Shown here in pieces: positions 37,213 to 48,246 of a stretch of 64,000 nucleotides of DNA (positions are counted from its first letter, which is position 1; each line of letters begins with the position of its first letter). The DNA is from Cryptomeria japonica (Eukaryota; Streptophyta; Pinopsida; Cupressales; Cupressaceae): the NCBI RefSeq assembly GCF_030272615.1, contig NC_081410.1, forward strand, positions 224,183,415-224,247,414. The letters are read 5' to 3'. The notes under the pieces were generated by a model that saw nothing but the letters and a program-made list of their open reading frames with translations, was not told the DNA's origin and made no database searches. The position numbers and the translations under genes are program-made.

Positions 37213-37567
37213 GAAGTTGATGTTTGTCATCAACCGACAAAATTAATAGAGAAATCTTTTACTCTGACTTTGATGAGGAAGCTACTTCTCAGGGGGAGTA
37301 GTTGGTATACTGAATTTGGTTAGTATTTTGTATCTGATTTTTGTTTTGTTTTTTGGCATTTGATGTCAAAGGGGGAGAGATTGGTATGGAAAACACAAGG
37401 AAAACACATGTCACTCTTAGAGGGAGAGATTGTTACTTTGGGGAGAAATTATTTATATCTGAATTTTGATTTCTGGGAAACTGTTAGCTTTTAGTATTTG
37501 GCATTTCTATTTTGGCACTTTGATGGTTTTTCCATCTTGTGTTTCCATCAATGCCAAATGGGGAGAT
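37213..37567 (+). other. Copia E 3' untranslated region with four polypurine tracts
   Basis: Purine tracts occur at about 37288 (TCAGGGGGAGTAG), 37365 (TCAAAGGGGGAGAGA), 37418 (TAGAGGGAGAGATTG) and 37553 (CCAAATGGGGAGAT). The last touches the LTR. Each is followed by a word like TTG(T/G)TA or TTGGTA, as if short modules had been copied. Confidence 0.85.
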
Positions 37568-38606
37568 TGTTGGTATTTTGGTATGGTTTTGTCATTGATG
37601 TCAACACCTACTAAACCTTATCAACTCTGACACTTTGGAGAATCAACAACATTCACCGGCAAGCAAGTGACTTATGCATAGTCACCAGTATCTGGTACAC
37701 CGATAGGATATAATGTTCACCGGCACTTGGAATGACATGGAAAACACTTGGTTATGTTGAAGACATCGTTTGGACACTCTGTCTTGAAGATTTGTTTATT
37801 GGCATATTCATATTTGCATATTTACTGTTATCGGCAAATAGGTCCAGGTTATACACCGACAGGTTTATCTTTTCCAGATCAGCATGACACGCTATGGAGA
37901 TGATTTATTATTGTTGTAAATGCATTAAACTGACATGTTGAATCGGTTATTGCATCGGGCATTAATTTATTTTGTAAACTAATTTTATTGTAATATCCTT
38001 TAGAGCCGACCTACTAAAATTTGTCCTAGGTTATGATATAAATGTAAGATCTTATTTGTAAGATCGAATGCGGAATGTGAAAAAGGATTGTGTGAAAGTA
38101 TATGCGAGAATAAGCAAAGGCATACACATAGACATCATTTGAAGGTGAAGCAAGGTTTTTATGAAAGCATATCAGAACTACACCAGTACTGATTCCAGCA
38201 TGTGAAGATGCTATTTTGAGTAGTACATCCTTATTGGATTTAACCATCCAATTGTAGTCAGTGTGACTCCTATTCTATGTTTGAGCAGTGAGCTCTAGGC
38301 GCTTGGCCTTTCTGCATGTGCAGACCCCATTTGTATACACTTACTATCTGTAGTAGTATCATCTAATTATGGGCAAGGTTTCCCACCATGATTTTTCCCC
38401 TTACAGGGTTTCCACGTACAAATATTGGTTTTATGTGTTGTGGATGACTTTGTCTTTTTGTTTCATGCATTAATCTTTACCAGTATTGCAATTAACTGAT
38501 AAAACTGTCTACCGGTATTAAGCATTAAGTTGGTTAAGTTGTTTTTGGTTTGAATTTATTAGACAACTAATTCACCCTCCCTCTCAGTTGCCTCCGAGAC
38601 CTAACA
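37568..38606 (+). repeat. 3' LTR of copia E
   Basis: 1039 bp, TGTTGGTATTTTGGTATG to GAGACCTAACA. It is 21 bp shorter than the 5' LTR because one TACCGGTAT and the spacer between the two copies are missing (near 38510). Confidence 0.95.
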
Positions 38607-39119
38607 TTCATTCTTTTACTCCAATTGTTAGTGCTTTCATTATTTTGGTTTATGCATATATGTGTTTCAACGCCTGTTCTTAATAGAATAGTGCTTTTAT
38701 TTTGAGGAATAGTGCATTTGGTAAAAATAACGAATGTTTGATTTTGACTATGTTAAAATTCATTTAGACGATTTGATTTGATATTTTGATGCGTGAATTT
38801 GATAGGTAGGTATGCTGATTGGTGTCTGATTGATAAAGAATTTAATAAATTGGATTGATAGGATAAATGATTGATTGATTTGATTGGTAGATTAGCTCTA
38901 AGAGATCGATTAAGTCTCTGATAATGAACTTGATAGACTTAACTGAACTCACTGATTGATAGAAAATCATTTCTGATGATTTAAAAGTTGTTTTGATAGC
39001 TTGATTTTCTTTGTAGAAAAGATTTGATCAATTGTTGACGTGATTAATCATTTGTTTGATAGATTTATAGATTAGTGATCTCTTAGATTTTATAGATAGA
39101 TACTTTATAGAGATCAAAT
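38607..39119. other. Right flank of copia E, AT-rich
   Basis: Rich in GATTGAT/TTGATAG words (38800-39120), with no coding domain. The upstream reading frame of the PMD pseudogene becomes recognisable at about 39120. Confidence 0.4.
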
Positions 39120-41218
39120 TCTCTTGTTAAACATGAGAAGCTTGATGTTCTCCAGTGTTGGGAGAAATTCCAAGCCATGCGCCATTTAGTGCTAGAGCTT
39201 ACACATGATGAGATTAGACATATAGATGCTTACGGATTATGCCATTTGTTGTATACGCCTGATATTACCCATAATAGGGGTTTTTTGACTACCTTAGCAG
39301 AGAGATGGCATAGAGAGCATAACACTTTCCACCTTCTCACTGGTGAGATCAGTGTTACACTTGAGGATGTCTACAAGATTCTACACATCTCTGTGACTGG
39401 TGAGTTAGTCTACTATGATTTTCAGGATGCTGGAGGGACAAAGGCTTGTAGAGTTGTATTTGGTGATGAAAGCATTTCCAGAGGAGAGATTCGATGGGAA
39501 GATATGATCATGTACTACGAGACTCTCCCAGTTAGTCTTGTAGGATTGATTGGCAGATTCATCCGTCCAGATAGGAGATCTTGAGGTTCTGTTGTTGGTT
39601 GGGGTGAGATTCTACAGAGCATGATGTAGCATTGGAATCGATATGCGTGGGGTATTTTCATGCTTGCTCATTTATATCATGATCTTCATCAAGTTGTCTT
39701 TGATAACGGTGCTAGTCTATCCATAAGATGCACACTTTTACAAATTGGTCCTGGGAGCACATTGTTGTTACCTGACCTATCCATCATAGAGTTCATGGTG
39801 ATAAGAAACCATATGTCTATTTATATGTAGGTATCCTTACTCAACATAAGTTGGGTAAGATGGAGTATTGGCGTTGGGTTCTGGATTCACTAGATAACAT
39901 CATTTGGAGACCCTATATTGAGTTTGAGCCATGGATGGATGATGCACAAACATTACCATATATTTTGTAGAGTATATATTTGATTGGTCGTACTCCATAC
40001 ATTGTTGAGCAACAGTTGATTTGTCGCATTTTGAGACAATTTGGTATCATTTAGTACATGCCTATTGGTGTCGCAATGTATGCACGCTGATACAAGGATA
40101 GGTGAGATTGGGGACCTTCTTTGTCTTTTGAGATAGCACGCACAAAGTTTTTGGCTACTCCTATGGTAACTTATGATTTGAGACTACACATTTTGGATCC
40201 TGGGGTCAGTGCGGATTATGCTCAATACATGCTTGTACACCTTTTTCCTCATATTACTGATCCAACAGACCCTCCTCCTAGCTCAGGAGATGAGGAGGAT
40301 GATTCAGATGATCCCATCATTAGGAGATGGAGACAGAGATGAGAGCTTAAAGATGCTCAAGAGGACAAAGTGAGGGAGATGAGGGAGGAGGCGGAGGCGG
40401 AGGTGGTAGGAGACCTGGGTGGAGAGGAGGTCGATTGAGAGACCGTGGAGGACCTTTTGGGCTGATTGGCAGGGTTGGGAGACCACTTCCCATGGGAGGG
40501 AGAGATGCAGGACAAATTGGGAGGGATACAAGTAGGACATGTATGAGATTAGTGAGAGGATTACCCTCTACAGGAGGAGGTAGGAGTACTGGATTGGATA
40601 GGGGCCGAGGGAGAGGCATTGATTTTGGTCAGATTCAGCCAGATCCTAGGGTTATTGTAGCTCATGGCAGAGGGGATGAGGTGGAGGAGGATTCAAAGGA
40701 CCATGTTCCTCTCATTAGATGACGGGTCTTGAGGGTTACTTGAGTTGAGATTCTAGTAGGTGGAGATAAGGGGATGCAAGGTCATGTTCCTCAGCAGGAT
40801 GTGCCAGAGAAGGAGACCTTGGATGATCTTAGAGCACAAATAGATCAGCTTAGGGCATAGGTGCAAACACTTATAACAGAGAGAGACAAGGATGTTAGGA
40901 GACATCAGGATACTTAGGACCTTCTTGATCACATTCGACAAGTTGGATCTGGCACTCTCTCAGCTGATACCGTCAAAGCACTCTTTCTAGCTAGGAAGGA
41001 GACAACACACTAGCGCCATTTATATGATGATTTAGTCTTAGAGAGCCAGAGAGCAGGGAGCTATTAGACTACTATGAGGATGTATACTAGCAGTGGTGGG
41101 GTCATGGGACCTCCTCAGAGGAGTGAAGATCAGGTAGGACAACCATCTGGAGGATCTTCTCACCCATAGCCACAGAGACAGACAAAGTTAGGTGGTAGTG
41201 GCACATGACAACCTTGAC
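39120..41218 (+). pseudogene. Plant mobile domain (PMD) gene, broken
   Basis: Readable from SLVKHEKLDVLQCWEKFQ, then ATG at 39177 (RHLVLELTHDEIRHIDAYGL, LAERWHREHNTFHLLTGEIS, LEDVYKILHISV), which matches the aminotransferase-like plant mobile domain found in MAIN/MAIL proteins and in several transposons. After a TGA at 39582 the domain continues in shifted frames (YAWGIFMLAHLYHDL near 39640; KLGKMEYWRWVLDSLDNIIW near 39850; IGVAMYAR near 40070) to DDSDDPIIRRWRQR (40340). A Gly/Arg-rich stretch (40380-40640) and a short coiled coil (DLRAQIDQLRA, 40820) follow, then a Gln/Ser tail to about 41218. Several stops are TAG at likely Gln codons. No transposase or pol is adjacent, so host or transposon origin is open. 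Confidence 0.75.
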
Positions 41219-42739
41219 TTGTAGACATGATTTATATTGATGAGGCACTTGTATTTTATTATTGATTTGATATCATTGTATACTTGGACTTTTTATTGTT
41301 TTATGATGATCTATATGCAGGCATGGACTCTATATGATGACGATCTATGGTTTATTATGTATGCCACTCTATATGATGATGATCTATATGCTTCATGGTT
41401 CATATATGCAGTGATGGATGATGTTATGATGATCTTTTCTTTCCTTTATTTTATGATGATGATGTTCTATATGATGCAATGATGAAAATGCAAATGCATT
41501 TGATTTTTTATTTTGATGATCATGGATGCAAATGAATTAATTCTATAACGCTTTGCTTAAATGATGCAAATGCAATGGCCTATATGAGAATGCTTCTAAT
41601 GATAAATGAATGTTGATTTTTGTATTATTTTAATGTGTATTCATATAATGATTTAAAATGTAAATGATCTATATGAAATGTTTTTGATTTGATGATTTAA
41701 AATGCAAATGATGATTATGAAATGCTTATAATGATAAATGAATATAAGTGCAAAGATGCAACTAAATGACCTTAAAAAATAACTACAATGATAATGATCC
41801 TAATGCAAATAATAATGATGATATACTACATGATTAATGCAATTCTTTTAATGGAATGCAAACTAATGCAATGCAAATGATTATGATCAGAATGCAAACC
41901 TAATTAAATGAATGATAACAACTTAAATGATGCTAAAGATGCAAATTATTATTTTTGTTTGTCCAAGTATACTCAATCTTTATTTATGACCGTTGATCTC
42001 TGAATGAAAATGAAATGCTTATAATGCAGATGAATAATGAGCTAATCTAAAATGATACTTCCCTTCTTCATATGCTGTCTTATAATAGTGCTTGATTTCA
42101 TCATTGAGATTTTTTTAAAATTTGGCAAAAAAATACAAGCAACTTGACATAATGATTCAAGATGACTTGAGTATTTCTTACATGGATTTTGATATAGCAA
42201 GTTTATACAAACAACTTAATATGATGAATCAAGCTGACCTGAGTATTTCTTGCAGACTAGACAAGGATTATCCCCTATCATGCATGACTCAAAACGTCCT
42301 CCTTGATCTTTTACCGATCATATCTTTAGACAAGTACATACATTAATAAGAGATAAACCATAGATAGCAAACAAAGAAAATAATCATGCCCCATCAGAGT
42401 TTCTCTAGTCAAGGACATCCTTGAGTCACATAGAGTACATGATTAGCAATAAAATCAAGATATAAACACTGAATTTTGTATGTCATTCACATGTTCTCAT
42501 GGTCATTAACTGATATAATCATCTTGATGAATGATCATTGATAATATTTTATTACTTGCTGGTTGATTCTTTGTTTTCTGAGTTTCACGATTCAGTTGTT
42601 ACAAAATACCTTGATCTTTGTTGCTTTGTTGCTCGTTATCTGTTTCAAAACCCTAGGTGTTTTTTTGGTTTTTCTAAGCTTTTGAATGTTTTTGGATTTT
42701 CAAATTTTTAAAAGATCACCTTAGCATAAGAAATTACGA
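41219..42739. repeat. Low-complexity ATG/GAT-rich and ATGCAAAT-rich region
   Basis: 41300-41480 repeats CTATATGATGATGATCTATATG-like words. From 41487 to 41945 the octamer ATGCAAAT or near variants recur many times (for example 41489, 41526, 41565, 41701, 41873). ORFs here (41237, 42122) are Met/Asp/Tyr-rich repeat translations. Nothing is recognised between 42000 and 42739. Confidence 0.6.
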
Positions 42740-42752
42740 TTTTTTTTTTTTT

Positions 42753-43799
42753 ATGAAAAGGTGGCAAGGCCACTTAATATATTTTATTAACATATATATA
42801 TATATATATATACAACTGGTTCAAGAAGGGCTCCCAAAGAAAAGAACCATAAAGAAAAAAATTGGTCATTGCCCACACAAAAGAACATACATAATCATAT
42901 AACCCCTACTAGCTAGAGCTAGATACATCTCATAACCCCACCCAAAATGCGTTAGCATATTAACGCTTACAAGATCACTAAAAAACATCATAATCAAAAG
43001 TATCGATTACAAAATTACAAAATCCATAAAGGCATGATAAGCCAACCATGAGGATATGCAGAATTGAGGGTGTGCAAATGGTAGAAAAAACTAGAACGAC
43101 AACGTGTAATGTAGAATTGCCAGAGGAACACATTAAAGCAAAAAACCATATTGGCTACCACTAGATGAAGAACGGCAAAAACAATTCCTGCTCCAAAAAG
43201 AGATGTTAAAAAAACAACTAAAATATTATGACTCCATATATGCTGAACCCAAAACCAGCTAAAGAGACAAATCAGCTGAAGGAGTGCTGGAGGATGCCAA
43301 AACTTGCTACTGGGGGCAGCAAGAGGAACATCCTTGAATAAACACCACACAAATCATACAAGGACAGAGTATGACGCAGAGAAAATAGAGAAACATAACT
43401 TCTAATAACTCATCACACGCAGCAAGAGATATTGCAAATCCAAAAACCAACTAAATAGGAGGAAAAACATCCCATCAGTAATGATGAACAATTAACATCG
43501 TGGCAGCAATTCTTGAAGGATGTGAGAATAATGAAAACCAAGAAAAGATGACAATACAGACAAGTTATTCCAACAAACTCAAGTAGCCGCCAAAATACTC
43601 GAATGTGAGAATATCCTTACAAAATATGATTACACTCGCACATATACATCACCACGAACAAGTACCCAAGAAAATCAACTACAAAAGCATGTGGAATGAT
43701 GTCAAGACAAGTGCACACTTACACCCACACCAAAACTGAGCACATACCCATATGGAATGAGGTACATATATATAATGATATAAATGTAATAATGTAACC
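42753..43799 (-). other. LINE 3' untranslated region
   Basis: Lies between the poly(A) tail and the RNase H stop. It includes a short (TA)n near 42792-42812. The minus ORF at 43015-43350 has many hydrophobic residues but no known family and sits where a 3' untranslated region is expected. Confidence 0.5.
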
Positions 43800-44131
43800 A
43801 TATCAAGACAAATAAGAAGTTTCCATTTGGACAATATTAAGAATATTAGGAAAATCAGCCACTGAGGAATCTAAACCAACTATCTCAATATGAGAATTGT
43901 TACAACCTAGATTTGCCAAACAATCAGCTAAAGCATTACCTTCCTGGAGAACATGAGAGAAAGTCAATTGAGGGAAAGACTCAAGGATGAACCAAACTTG
44001 TTGCAAAATATAATTAAGGTTCCAATTATAGATCTTTCAGTAGATATCAGTGTTAATGATAATAGCAGAGTCACCTTCAATATGAAGATACTTAATGCCA
44101 AGCTTACATGCTAAACTCACACCTTCAAGAA
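43800..44131 (-). pseudogene. LINE RNase H domain
   Basis: Minus strand: LEGVSLACKLGIKYLHIEGD (44130 down), a stop near 44040, then FSHVLQEGNALADCLANLG (43950 down), ending at 43803. This is the plant RNase H (RVT_3 type) found at the C-terminus of many L1-clade elements. The Asp of EGDS and the Asp in NALADCLA are kept. Confidence 0.85.
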
Positions 44132-44234
44132 GTCTAGAACAAATAACTTCCCAGTATGTTTTAAGTTCCCTAGATTTTTGCCTCCAATAGGTTTCCTGTC
44201 TAGAACAAATAACTTCCTAGTATGTTTTAAGTTC
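44132..44234 (-). repeat. 37-bp direct repeats at the LINE deletion junction
   Basis: 44132-44168 and 44198-44234 are the same 37 bases (GTCTAGAACAAATAACTTCC ... TTTTAAGTTC) with one change, spaced 66 bases. Between them the minus strand reads TYWRQKSRE, the segment that normally leads into RT. The RT domain that should follow is missing. Confidence 0.85.
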
Positions 44235-45500
44235 TTTTTGCTTCTCATGAGTAGCAGAATCTAGACCAAAAGCAATAATGTGATTATTAATATCCTTAAG
44301 TTCCTTCTCAACCCTATCTCTTTCCTGAAAAATATTCTTAAAAACATCCTTGTTCCAAGTAATGATATTATTCTTGACATACTGAATCTTTTTGAAAAAT
44401 TGGAACATTCGAGTACCTTTACAAAAAGGGGAACTGACCCACCATTGATGAAGAAGAAAGAGGAAATGGGGGTGTGTAAAGAACATTTTCTCAAACCTAA
44501 AAGGAGATCTGAAAGAGGGGTCAACCAGCTTGGACCAGATACAAGGAAATAGGAAAATGGTGAGACTCTGAAATGGGAAGGATATCCAAGGAAGTCAAAA
44601 ATTTAGAAAGATGTAAGTCATGAGAAATAGGATCCTATATAATCTAATTGAGATTTGAGAATCAGACCTATAAACATTGAATAACAAGAACACAAAATCA
44701 AACCATTTAAACTTTAAGAGCTGCCAATTGGAATCAAAATTGATCAGCTGGCCTTTGATTGTCTTGGGATTCCAAAGAGAAATAAGCCCACTTGACGCAC
44801 TAGAAGAGGGAATGACTACAACCTCCCATCGAGCCCATTTATGAAAAATATTATTGAAAGTTTCAGAAGACAACTTAGTTTTTTGGAGAATAACAATGTC
44901 ATCTTGGGAAGAATCTAGGAAGTCCTTGATCCTACCACTCTTGTCAGAGGTGTTAAAGCCCCTGACGTTCCATGAAATAATCTTCATGAGACACGAGGAG
45001 AATGACATGTTCTCCTCATTTTGACCTGAGGGGAAAATTTCTCCTCAATAGTAGATTGAAGTCCAGCTTTAATCTCATCCTAAATTTTGGAAGATAAAGG
45101 ATTCCTCCCCCTTTTCTTAGGAATGCGAGAGCTAGGAGGAAGTTGAGAGCGAGATTGAGCCAATGCTAGTGTCTGGGAGAAATCAAAATCCTTAACGAGA
45201 GAGGGATCAGATACTGACTGTTCCTGCAAAGGAGAATATTGGAAACTTGAAACAGAGGGATGATCACAACTATCTATAGGGGAGGAATCAAAAGGAGTAT
45301 ATCCATGGCAGATTGAGATCAGAGTTTTGCATGGCGCATGGAGCATAGGTTTTGCGAGTTGCAGCAGAGGGTTCGAGGGTAGATGTGGCGAAGGCAGATT
45401 ATGGGCAGGTGGCTTTGGTGTAAGAGCAACAGCCTTTTTTGGAACAGGATGATCAAGAGCATATTCCTCCAAGAGCAGATCATAATGTTTTTAGTCTTCA
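44235..45500 (-). pseudogene. LINE linker, endonuclease and pre-RT segment
   Basis: Minus strand from 45500: HYDLLLEEYALDHP, then a Pro/Ser-rich linker to GRNPLSSKI (45083). An APE-type endonuclease follows with MKIISWNVRGF (44982 down), ILQKTKL where QETKL is expected (catalytic Glu to Lys), and LISLWNP (about 44780). The frame shifts near 44620. The region WNKDVFKNIFQERDRVEKEL (44366 down) is the helical part before RT. Stops occur at 45080 and 44595. Confidence 0.85.
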
Positions 45501-46530
45501 GTAGGTTTGCATGGGTTTCAATCTGCCATTAGATGGGCCAGTATTCCTTTCGATGATCATGATTATTCTTCTATGCAACAATTGGGCCATACTCCACAAT
45601 GGGTCCTCAAGGGTGGTTGTTGGTGGGATTTAGCTTACGATCGCCAACCTACTTCTGCGTATTTTTGTAATTTTGCTTCCTATCAAGATCCGCTTGTGAA
45701 GAAGCCTTTTCTGCCAAAATCGTCCATCTACGAAGGCATCTTAGGACCCCCTCCAGTGGGCAGTCGATGGGGTTTTTGGCATCACAATGGTGGTCTTTTC
45801 GTTATCACAAACCTCGAAACCGTCGACCATTCTCTCCACAGCCCCCTTTCAAAATTTGTGAAGGTTCTCCATTTTTTCCCCCATCTAGCCCTTGGGATTT
45901 GCAGGAAACTTCTCTGCCATCTTATGTTTCTTGGCCTAACACCACTTCTGTGTGTAACCCTAAATTTTTATCATCACCCAATAACATTCCTATTCTTCCT
46001 TCTTCACACTTAGCTGCCTTCAATCTAAAATTTCATTCTCTGCCTGATATCCATATTCATTTGCCTCTTTCCCCTTCTCCACTCCAATCTTCGTCGCACA
46101 GGAAAATATCTCCAGTCACATTTAGGGTTTTAGGTAGGGCATCTTCAGAGGTAAGAGTTGTTTTTCCTGAGTCTATGGTTCAAGCCACTATTACATCTCT
46201 ATGGGCAAAGACTTTAATCAGTATGATTCATTCCTCTGTTCCGTTCTCTACTATTTTTCATTGGGCGAATCAATGTTGGTTGGGGTTAAATGATATATTT
46301 CTCTAGGATGAGGCTTCTTTATATTTCGTTGCAATTTTTGATTCACAAAGCCATAGGGATTCTATTCATAAATTTAAAGCTTGATTCTATGTGGGAGTAG
46401 GCAGTTATACATATGTCTGGGTGCCTCATTTTGATGTGAATTCTTCTTCCCCTCTTTTCATGCCTTATTGGGTTTGTTTCCCTAGTTTGCCTCTCGAGTA
46501 TCTGATCCGAATCTGGTTGAAATTTTTTAA
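45500..46530 (+). pseudogene. LINE ORF1-type segment with DUF4283-like domain, inverted
   Basis: Plus-strand frames give a Pro/Ser-rich N-terminal part (PSSPWDLQETSLPSYVSW, 45890-45945) and then a degenerate DUF4283-like domain (WANQCWLGLNDIFL to 46306, YFVAIFDSQSHRDSIHKFKA 46322-46381, SYTYVWVPHFDV, YWVCFPSLPLEYL near 46468-46506). In plant LINEs this precedes the zinc knuckle, linker and endonuclease. Here it faces away from them. A frame change near 45830 and stops at 46306 and 46383 break it. Confidence 0.75.
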
Positions 46531-46655
46531 GTGTTACCATCAATGCCAAAGGGGGAGATTGTTGGCTTGATGATGATCGTAATGTATTCATCACTTGTTG
46601 TCATTGATGAAACACTCTCGCACACACATATGATCATATTAACTACTGGTGTAAT
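46531..46655 (+). repeat. Fragment of a copia 3' end: polypurine tract and LTR start
   Basis: The word 'accatcaatgccaaag' followed by GGGGAGATTG (46537-46561) and TTGGCTTGATGATGATC is the typical junction of polypurine tract and 3' LTR on the plus strand. Only about 100 bases of the LTR remain before copia C starts. It does not belong to the LINE or to copia C, both of which are on the minus strand. Confidence 0.7.
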
Positions 46656-47998
46656 TGATGAATAATGATGAACAAATGATACCCTTACTGGTACTAAGAG
46701 GGGGGGGGTGAATCAATACAAGCAAGAACTTACTCAACACTTGGTAACTACTTCACCAATATACTCATGCATGTATTATATCAGTAATACTATACCCATT
46801 AGCTCTTGATGCATATTCACGTAAAAGAAGAATACTAAATCATCACATGAAAAATGCACAACTCAGGACACATATTTTACATGGAAACCCAAATGGGAAA
46901 AACCATGGTGGGGATGAATACCCACAAGCTTGTTTTTGAACTCTTTTGAAGCTCGCTCTGTTAGGAGCCTAGTCCGGTTAAAGACTTTACAATAAGGTTC
47001 TATTAGGAACCAATCCTGTTAAAGATCACTCAGTTAAAGGATGGCTATATACCTTGTTAAAGGTTGAAACCCTGTTAAAAGTTACCTTGCTAGAGGATTT
47101 GAAGAACTCAATGAACTTGAGTCACCGGGTTAGAGGTTTTACAATAAGCCCGTTCAAACTACCCAGCAAAAGGATTTCCCTACTGTTGAAATGGTTAGAA
47201 GACAACATGTAAAGCTCCGATCTGATAACAACACTATATGCTAAGGCAGATCCTTTTTAGTTCCTCTACTCTACAATCACACTCTGTAGTTTTCCACTCA
47301 TCTACTCTGCAATCACACTTTGCAGTTTTTCACTCACTGGTCTGGCAAGTATCTCATCACTTGGATACAAACAAAACATTTTCCAACACTTATAATAACA
47401 AAACATCATCAACCTTATAGACAACAATTAGGTTGGTAGCATAAACCTTAAACCCTAAACATTAGGTTTACAATTACAAGCAATCCAATCCTGACTGTTC
47501 GAATACTTGCATAGAATAAAACAATCTCAAACAGATCACAAGTCATTCTGCATCATCCATTCTTCACCGCACATAGAAATCAGTAACCCATCACGCTTTC
47601 TTCTCATATTGCTATGAAGAATGTTCATTCCCAAGGTAGACATTTAATGCAATCGATCTTCACATGCAAGATCCTCAAGGAAATCCTTCACGTGCACAAA
47701 ACTAACATGGCATCTCGATCTCATCCTTATTTCTTAGCTAACTCATCATAGAATATCACCGGTTGCATCACTCAAGCTAGATTGCCAAACCGGAAACCCT
47801 AGAGCTGAGACTACCAACCAGTAGTCACACTTAGTGAAACCTTGACACCAGTTCACTTCATCTCTTCATACCGGTTCTCCAACTTGAACATCAATAACAA
47901 CTTCTTCCAATCTTCATACCGGTTCACTTGTACTTATTGACATCGATGACATTATATATTATCATCATATAATCATACCGGTTCATCATATGCCAACA
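46656..47998 (-). repeat. 3' LTR of copia C
   Basis: 1343 bp, plus-strand TGATGAATAATGATG to ATATGCCAACA. It is about 115 bp shorter than the 5' LTR because a block near 46735 is missing that the other copy holds at about 52500-52640. Confidence 0.92.
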
Positions 47999-48246
47999 AT
48001 CTCCCCCTTTGGCATTGATGACAATACTCACTATAGAATTGCAACTATAACATATATCTTCATCATCAGATATCTTCTCCCATATCATACATCAGATATC
48101 TTCTCCCCCTTTGACATCAATGCCAAAGTGGCGGCACAAGCTTCCATTCTCCACTATGCTACTCCCCCTATGGAGTAGCATCCTTCAACACATCAATCTT
48201 TAAGATTTGTCACTGTAGTACCTGACTGATGTGGAGCACATATATT
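47999..48246 (-). other. Copia C 3' untranslated region with repeated polypurine tracts
   Basis: Complements of purine tracts: ATCTCCCCCTTTGGCATTGA (47999-48018, touching the LTR), CTTCTCCCCCTTTGACATCA (48100-48119) and CTACTCCCCCTATGGAG (48160-48176). The first is placed to set the LTR edge. Confidence 0.85.

Larger units (their letters stand above)
31952..38606 (+). mobile_element. Copia element E (Ty1/copia, Sirevirus-like), both LTRs present
   Basis: 5' LTR 31952-33011, primer site 33014-33025, gag-pol 33068-37212, repeated polypurine tracts, 3' LTR 37568-38606. Flanks are TTCAC (31947-31951) and TTCAT (38607-38611), a target duplication with one mismatch. The coding region stays in a single frame for 4 kb apart from six stops and one late frameshift, so it is the best preserved element here. 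By eye the LTRs differ at a few percent of positions. Confidence 0.95.
42740..46530 (-). mobile_element. L1-type LINE (non-LTR), 5' part inverted, RT deleted
   Basis: A 13-base T run at 42740-42752 is the poly(A) tail of a minus-strand element. Going up in coordinates come a 3' untranslated part, RNase H (43800-44131), a deletion scar where most of RT should be, the pre-RT segment, the endonuclease (44600-45010) and a Pro-rich linker to about 45500. Beyond that the ORF1-type region with a DUF4283-like domain is on the plus strand (45500-46530). Opposite orientation of the 5' segment, with its 5' end at the junction, is the twin-priming pattern. No clear target duplication was found. Confidence 0.82.

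Noticed and set aside
40304-40619. Pro-rich minus-strand ORFs
   Set aside because: They are shadows of the Gly/Arg-rich stretch of the PMD pseudogene on the plus strand.
43015-43350. Hydrophobic minus-strand ORF as a membrane protein
   Set aside because: It sits in the LINE 3' untranslated region between the RNase H stop and the poly(A) tail.
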